DNA from: Corydoras sp. C115
Taxonomy: Eukaryota; Chordata; Actinopteri; Siluriformes; Callichthyidae
Direction: 5' to 3'
DNA: 64,000 bases
NCBI GenBank assembly: GCA_019802505.1
Contig: JAFMOC010000042.1
Location: 2,126,001-2,190,000, forward strand
Shown: one piece after another, positions 58,178 to 64,000 of the stretch
Position numbering within the stretch: position 1 is the stretch's first letter
Layout of the letters: each line of letters begins with the position of its first letter
Notes under the pieces: model-generated
The model's input: only the letters and a program-made list of their open reading frames with translations
Told to the model about the DNA's origin: nothing
The model's database searches: none
Program-made: the position numbers and the translations under genes

Positions 58178-58365
58178 TGAGGGTTTTGTAGCTTAGTGGT
58201 TAAGGTCCACCAAAGTTGGCAATGTGGGCCCTTGAACAAGGCCCTTAACCCTCATTGGTTTGAGGGCGCTATAACATGTCTCAACCTGTGCTCTGTAAGT
58301 TACTTTAAACAAATTACTTAGGACAAAATCTTCTGCTAAATGACCAAATGCAGTGTGACTGAAAA
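58178..58365 (+). mobile_element. V-SINE-like element with deleted head
   Basis: TTTGTAGCTTAGTGGTTAAG joins directly to the body GTGGGCCCTTGAACAAGGCC, CTTAACCCTC, then a decayed 3' end TTCTGCTAAATG. Same family as 45703-45917. Confidence 0.75.
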
Positions 58366-58449
58366 GACCCTCTGGGTCCAAATCCATTCTTTAAAGTGCA
58401 AAAATGTTGGAAATCAAGACACACGGCACTGCATTGGTTATGGTTTATT

Positions 58450-58792
58450 CATTCATTTATTTGTTATCTTGCCCTTAATCCTCTACTAGCATCGCAGGGG
58501 GCACCATGCCCATCCAGGGGAGAACGTGTCGGAGCTGGGCAGATACACCCAGGACAGGGCGCCAATCTATCGCTGGGTACACACTCACTTACTCACACAA
58601 ACTATATAGGGGCAATTTAGAGCAGTCGATTTACTTTCAAACTTTTTTGTACTGTGGGAGGAAAGCAGAGAACCCGGAGGAAACCAATGGAGGTACAAGA
58701 AGAACATGGAAACTCCACCCAGATTGGGATTCGAACCTGAATCACCAGCGCTGAGAGGTGAACTTGCTAACCACTAAGCCACTGTGCCGAAT
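58450..58792 (-). mobile_element. Full-length SINE
   Basis: Tail with ATTTATTTGTTATCTTGCC, body GCCCATCCAGGGGAGAACG, head GCTAACCACTAAGCCACTG. Target duplication GGTTATGGTTTATT (58436-58449) versus GGCTACGGTTTATT (58793-58806). Confidence 0.92.
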
Positions 58793-58859
58793 GGCTACGG
58801 TTTATTATGTCTTTTAAAATCCTTTGGAACAAGTCATATTTAAATTGTATATTATACTA

Positions 58860-59290
58860 GCTATTTTGCCCGGGCTTGAGATGATGTTTCCTGCAAACGG
58901 TTTAGACATTAATTTATGCATAATTGGTCACACTGCACACTTGAAATAGTAATCCACCAGTCAGACTCCAACAGACTTTTAAAGGGAATGGCAAGTGACA
59001 GATTTTTTTTTTTTTTTAGCACATGTATAAATCACGTCATCATGATGGCAAAGACACCCTGACACGCCCTAAATCAAGTTGTGGGGTGGTGTTTGACAGC
59101 TCGCTAAAGATCATTAAAATGAAGCCCCGTGAGCCGCTTCTTAGTGATTGTAAAGGATATAAACTTATAAAACCGCTTAATTGTCTACTGGGTTCGCAGA
59201 GGAGATCCCCATGCCCATCCAGGGGATAACATTCCAGACATTTATTGCTGGGCAACTTTCAACTTTATATATAGATAATAAAGTAGATAA
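58860..59290. repeat. Short non-autonomous element, partner of 15280-15470, carrying a SINE fragment
   Basis: Begins ACTAGCTATTTTGCCCGGGC, includes TTTTAAAGGGAATGGCAAG and GACACGCCCTAAATCAAG, and ends ACTTTATATATAGATAA. Limits and class uncertain; a Helitron-like or MITE-like element is possible. Confidence 0.35.
59170..59262 (-). mobile_element. SINE 3' fragment
   Basis: ACCGCTTAATTGTCTACTGG, TCCCCATGCCCATCCAGGGG, then TTATTGCTGGGCAAC. Tail eroded, head absent. Confidence 0.7.
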
Positions 59291-59335
59291 TTAATCCCAT
59301 TCTAAAAATAAATAATTGTCTATTATAGAGTTTTG

Positions 59336-59650
59336 GGATGGCACAGTGGCTTAGTGGTTAATTTCGAATTTCCATGTTCTTCCCATGTTCTCACCGTGGG
59401 TTTCCTCCGGGTTCTCCGGTTTCCTACAATAGTCCAAAAACATGGATTCAAGGTAAATTAAATGCTATAAATGTCCAATATAATATGTGTCTGTGTGTGT
59501 GTCTGTGTGAGTGAGTGAGTGCCCAGTGATAGGTTGGTGCTCTGTCCTGGGTGTATCTGCACAGTGCCCAAAACATTCTCCCCTGGATGGGCATGGGGAA
59601 CCCCCTCACGACCCTAGTAGAGGATTAAGCAGAAGATAATGAATGAATGC
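59336..59650 (+). mobile_element. SINE with deletion in the tRNA head
   Basis: GATGGCACAGTGGCTTAG, TGGTTAATTTCGAATTTCC: the A-box runs straight into the end of the B-box. The body and tail AAGCAGAAGATAATGAATG are normal. Flanked by AGTTTTG at 59329-59335 and 59651-59657. Confidence 0.88.
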
Positions 59651-59657
59651 AGTTTTG

Positions 59658-60795
59658 TTCTGGTGTTTTACATCCAAATAACTTTGAGTGGTTGTGTCCT
59701 AACAGATGAAATTAAAAACTAAATGATTATGTGGTCATACAAAAATGTTTTATGTATATGTCAATAAAGATTAGCTATAGCTGCATGGAAAAACATGAAA
59801 ACTGAAATTAAGGATCAGAAGGGTACTGCACCATATAAAGTATGATGCTGAACCGTGTGTGATTACAACTCCCACCAATTATGCTGAGTATAAACAATGA
59901 TTTTCTTTATTTATTATTTGTGTACTTAACATTAATTGCACAGAGAAATACTATACATTAAATGATTTTAGTTTAACATTCCGAAAAAGTATTTGTGATT
60001 TGTAAATTTTTGTATAGACCCCTTTATTCTCAAATGGTGGGGGGACATATGTTGTGCATCTGTGCTTTAAAAGCAACAAAAACCAATTTTCTTTTGGTTT
60101 GGCAGGGGTAGAATTAATATAAAATACTTCCTCACTTTTAAATTTAAATGACGTCCCAAACACTACCAGACAGCCACAAGCAAATTAATTTATTTTATTG
60201 AGAAGACACTCAAATAAAACTAAGAACTGTTTAATCAAGTTGTTTCTCTTGACAAACCTACTTTTGGAAACAAATAGTTTTCTCACTTTATAAATTTCAT
60301 AATCTATCAGAACATTTCTCTTTTCGTTCTGTAGTGAAACAAGAGAAGATAGGTCAGGTGATCATATTAGTTTCTTCATGTTTTTAAATATTTTAATTGC
60401 TAAGTGCTGACCCCTACTTACATTAATGAGGAGCTGGAGAAATTTTGACCTTGTGGTGTGCACAAATCAATACGAAGTTAATAAAGCCAAGTTCATTGCT
60501 GCCTAACGCAAAACAAACCTGATTTGTTTACTTACCTAGGCCCTGGATATGTCAGGCCCATTATGAAATGATTTATAGACCACCGCCCAATGAAATTGTT
60601 TAAAGCAGATTAGGTTCAGGGAACGATCAGCACTAATATGACAAGCTGATGCCACATGACAGGTAACCAAGCAAACAAGTTCCTGAAATTCAGATTGAAT
60701 TAGAATCCTAATAATCCTACAGGGAGTCGCAGATTAAATCAGTGAACTCCACGCCCCAAAACAAGCCTACACAAGCAAGCTTTGAAATAGGCGAC
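59658..60795. other. Intergenic
   Basis: AT-rich unique DNA; 60480-60720 is somewhat GC-richer. No gene recognised. Confidence 0.35.
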
Positions 60796-60963
60796 AGGTG
60801 TGTGTGTGGCGTAGGTGTGCGTGAGTGGTTGTGTGTGTGTTTGTGCGTGCGTGTATGCGTGCGCAAGTGTGTGTCTGTGTGTATGTGTGCACACGCATGT
60901 GTGTATGCGTATGTTGGCTGGTAAGGTGGGTGGGGTGCACATGTGTGTGTGTGTGTGTGGGTG

Positions 60964-61037
<74 letters not shown>

Positions 61038-61048
61038 TGCATGTGCTT
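60796..61048. repeat. (GT)n-rich minisatellite-like tract
   Basis: Imperfect GTGTGC/GTGTAT units from 60796, with an uninterrupted GT core at about 60965-61033. Confidence 0.95.
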
Positions 61049-64000
61049 GAAGTAATGTTTATTAATCACAGATTTCCCGTAAGAAGCCCACAACTCATTA
61101 ATATTGTATTGACTCAGAAAATCTGTCATATAAATATTTTGATTATTTCAAAGTCTTTCGGTGTGATTTAAAAGTTGATTTAAATCACTTTCACAGAATC
61201 ACATGTATTCAATGCTAAAAATAAGAAATTTTAATGCAGGCGAGCACCAGTATTGCACTGAAGAACACTGTACCATAAGGCACTTATTGACCCATTTCTC
61301 ATAAAAGCAGTGGCCTATATCAAAATGATAAAGGGTTTCAGTGATAAAGTCAATATTCTCTTACAGGAAAACAAGTTTCTGGCTACGTGGAGAGCATAAT
61401 TACGCTGGTTATAAAAAGAAAATTCTTAAATCTTTAGCTTCAGTAATATCCTTTATGATTGTTTACAAATTTTTTTATTCACTGATTTGTTTCTTCCCCC
61501 AGTTTATAGAGCTTTGCTCTTTATTTGAAAATAATGAATATAAATGAGGGCCTGAATATATTCGCGGACACATTAAGGAAATTGTATACAAATTAGAATA
61601 TGAATATCCGAGCAAGGTGCATTGTGTGGACACTTGAATATGCATGATGAATATTACATTATGGCAGCAACAACCCCCAATTTTCTGCCACTGGGAGCAA
61701 ATCTGTTACACAATTTTAATAATGTTTTCCCCCAAAAAACACAATTAAAACTTCCTGCACTTTTCTATCCAAGTTTGACCCAAGCAAGCGCTTTTGTTGA
61801 CTTGGTAATTTAGTTATTTACACAAACCTAATTGTGAAATACAAAATTATTCTTCATCACAGGTTCTGTTTTTGTAAAATAGTCACATTATTGGATACTT
61901 CAATATATTAGTTTGCAATTTGTGGACTTTTCTGATTTTGGGTCACACAATAGTTAGCCATAGAAATTAACAATTTAATTGCTTTAAGCTCCCCAAGGAC
62001 CATTCTAGCTGAATCAGGCATCATTTTCAAAAGTAAGAGACAAAGAAAGCAGCACAAACATTCTGCTGCTATTCTGGAATGACTTAAGAACCGCAAAAGT
62101 ATTTATATGGCAAAATGCCATTTACTATATTGCATAGAATACTGCTTGTTGATTCATCATATTGTTTACTTATGAGGCTGTAAAACAAATAGAACATTTA
62201 TCTGCTTTAATACTGGGTTCCAGTAGAGCCAGGGCTAAGTCTAAATCTAAACAAATAAAGAAATTACTAAATATATTATTAAAAAATATGACCTCAGCCT
62301 ATAGAATGTTTAGATTTTTATTTGATTGGAAAGCAGTATTATGACAATTTTTTAAAAATAGACTGCTATGCAATTTTTCATGAATCCAAAGTTTTACCAT
62401 GGGTCCTAATGAGGGTCCTCCAGCCCCAAGACTGTTGCTCTAATGAGGGGTTTGTAGCAACACACACTGAAAAATCACAGGACAGGGTGATCCATGAACA
62501 CCTACCAATCACACCGCTCACTCACTCACTCACTGACTCACTCACTTACTCACACTCACCAAAAGACCTTCTGCCTTTGATGTGCTCTGCTTTTCATGTC
62601 TCTATGACTCCAGTCAGAACAAGGCAGTGCAGGCATGCTCTGGGGGAGGGGTCATCTCTATAACATGTTTTAATGATGCTAATTAATGGATAATGGCTCT
62701 GGTAATGAGTGGTTGGGGGTATGTCCGATTCATATGATTAGCTACAGATTATCAGAGCAGTGTTGTTATAATTCACATTGCAAGCTATTCCTTTCCAGCC
62801 TGACTGTGAGTAGCTATGAGATCCATACTTGTATTCAGGCAGAAAATCACTTTAAGAGCTGCTAATCATGAGAATGATGAGGCAGTGGGATGCCGAGCAA
62901 GCACCGGGCTCACATGAGATTGAGAAGTCCATTATGCTCTAAATAACTCACAGCTCCACATCCATAGGAAATTAGCCTGTTATCAATTATCAATTAGACC
63001 GCCTCGTGATTTATATCTGTTGAGCAGGTGGCGTTCCTTTTCTTATTTGTAAGGGCTTTATAAGCCAGTCCATGTGGATTACATTGACTCTCCTACTGCT
63101 TATTTCAACTACACAGCTTTTTGTTTCCCTTTAACTTTAAGCCCTTAACTATCCCAGCAGTGCACAGACTGTCCTGTTGTGATGATCATAGCATACACTT
63201 GGAAAAGAACAGTCACTTTTCTCTTTTTGTCTCTCAGCAGGCTAAGGATAACATTTTTAAAGGTTCCACTTTGACATTTACTTTCTCTATTATGTCAAGA
63301 TCCACATTTGACTAGCATTACTGAATTTGATTGTGTTTTATTTAAAGGTATTTTACATTAACACGAGTCATAATACACACAAGCAACATATGCATTTAAA
63401 TGTCTTCATACACTATAACATTTTTTACAACCATATAACTATTTACAAGCGGTGTAAATCCTTCAAATATTGGAATGGGCAGCTCAGCCCAGCTCAGCAG
63501 GGCTGCAATATAAATGAAATGTATATTGAATATATAATGTATCTTAATTTGTACATTACTAATAAAAGTTCAGTGATGGAGGACAACATTTTGAACCAAC
63601 AGTGCCACTTATTCTTATTATGACATTCATTAAATACACCTTCTAAATGTCTGCTGCAAAAAAAATATTATCTGAAGAATCAACACATTAGAAGTGTTAA
63701 AAATTTTTCATGTCTGCTCACTAGTCTATAGTATTATGTAAAATTATATTATATAAAAGATATATGAGCTTAAATTAACAAATTAAACTGATTGCAGTAA
63801 CAAATCTAATATTTTAGCAGTGACTATTGAGAATGGGAAGCATTGAATGGCTTATTTGGAAAATAAAAAGACAAGAAAAGTGTGCATAGATGTTCTGATG
63901 TGTAATGCCTTGATGTCCATCATCTTTGAGTAAACACAGGACACCACCAAAGCATTAATTGGCAGGCTACCCACGGACTCAGCTGCCTACCACAGCAACA
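61049..64000. other. Right end: unique DNA, candidate regulatory island 62590-63110
   Basis: No gene. 62590-63110 is repeat-free with dense homeodomain/GATA-like words (CATATGATTAGCTACAG; TTATCAATTATCAATTAGAC; GAGCTGCTAATCATGAG). A short CTCA array lies at 62516-62557. The rest is AT-rich unique DNA up to the window edge. Confidence 0.4.

Overview
This is a window of vertebrate nuclear DNA, almost certainly from a ray-finned (teleost) fish. The evidence is an AT-rich background, GT-AG introns, dense CA/GT and AT microsatellites, an RTE/Rex3-type LINE, V-SINE-like copies, and at least 23 copies or fragments of one tRNA-headed SINE of a kind widespread in fish. The species cannot be read from the sequence. 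There are no bacterial operons, CRISPR arrays or viral genes, and most open frames are chance or repeat-derived.

Layout. (1) 1-5.1 kb holds the only recognisable host gene, a small class I cytokine receptor on the + strand (2710-4755). It has a signal-peptide exon, the membrane-proximal fibronectin III domain with a WSXWS-like WGEWS, a transmembrane exon, a box-1-like exon and a tail exon. Exon phases and tail motifs fit the common gamma chain (IL2RG) best. The first receptor domain is not recognisable, and the box-1 exon joins the tail out of frame, so the locus is a reduced receptor or a decaying pseudogene. A SINE sits in its presumed 3' UTR. (2) 5-19 kb is intergenic, with SINEs, a 0.6-kb tandem duplication and microsatellites. 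(3) 19-31 kb is almost free of interspersed repeats and contains several moderately GC-richer unique islands that look like conserved non-coding DNA. (4) 32.8-36.3 kb holds a degraded LINE C-terminus followed by a nearly complete but frameshifted RTE/Rex3-like element on the - strand, with a clear 12-bp target-site duplication. (5) 36-49 kb is mostly unique DNA with a large compound microsatellite at 44.7-45.1 kb. (6) 49-60 kb is SINE-dense, with nested and internally deleted copies. (7) 60-64 kb has a GT microsatellite and more unique, possibly regulatory DNA.

How it fits together. The host content is one immune-receptor locus beside about 59 kb without a convincing exon. The mobile elements appear to form a LINE/SINE pair: the abundant SINE shares its 3' end (GCGGAAGATAATG followed by a tetranucleotide tail) with the RTE-type LINE. 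That suggests the LINE machinery moved the SINE. The repeat-poor islands suggest long-range regulatory sequence for a gene outside the window; this is inference only.
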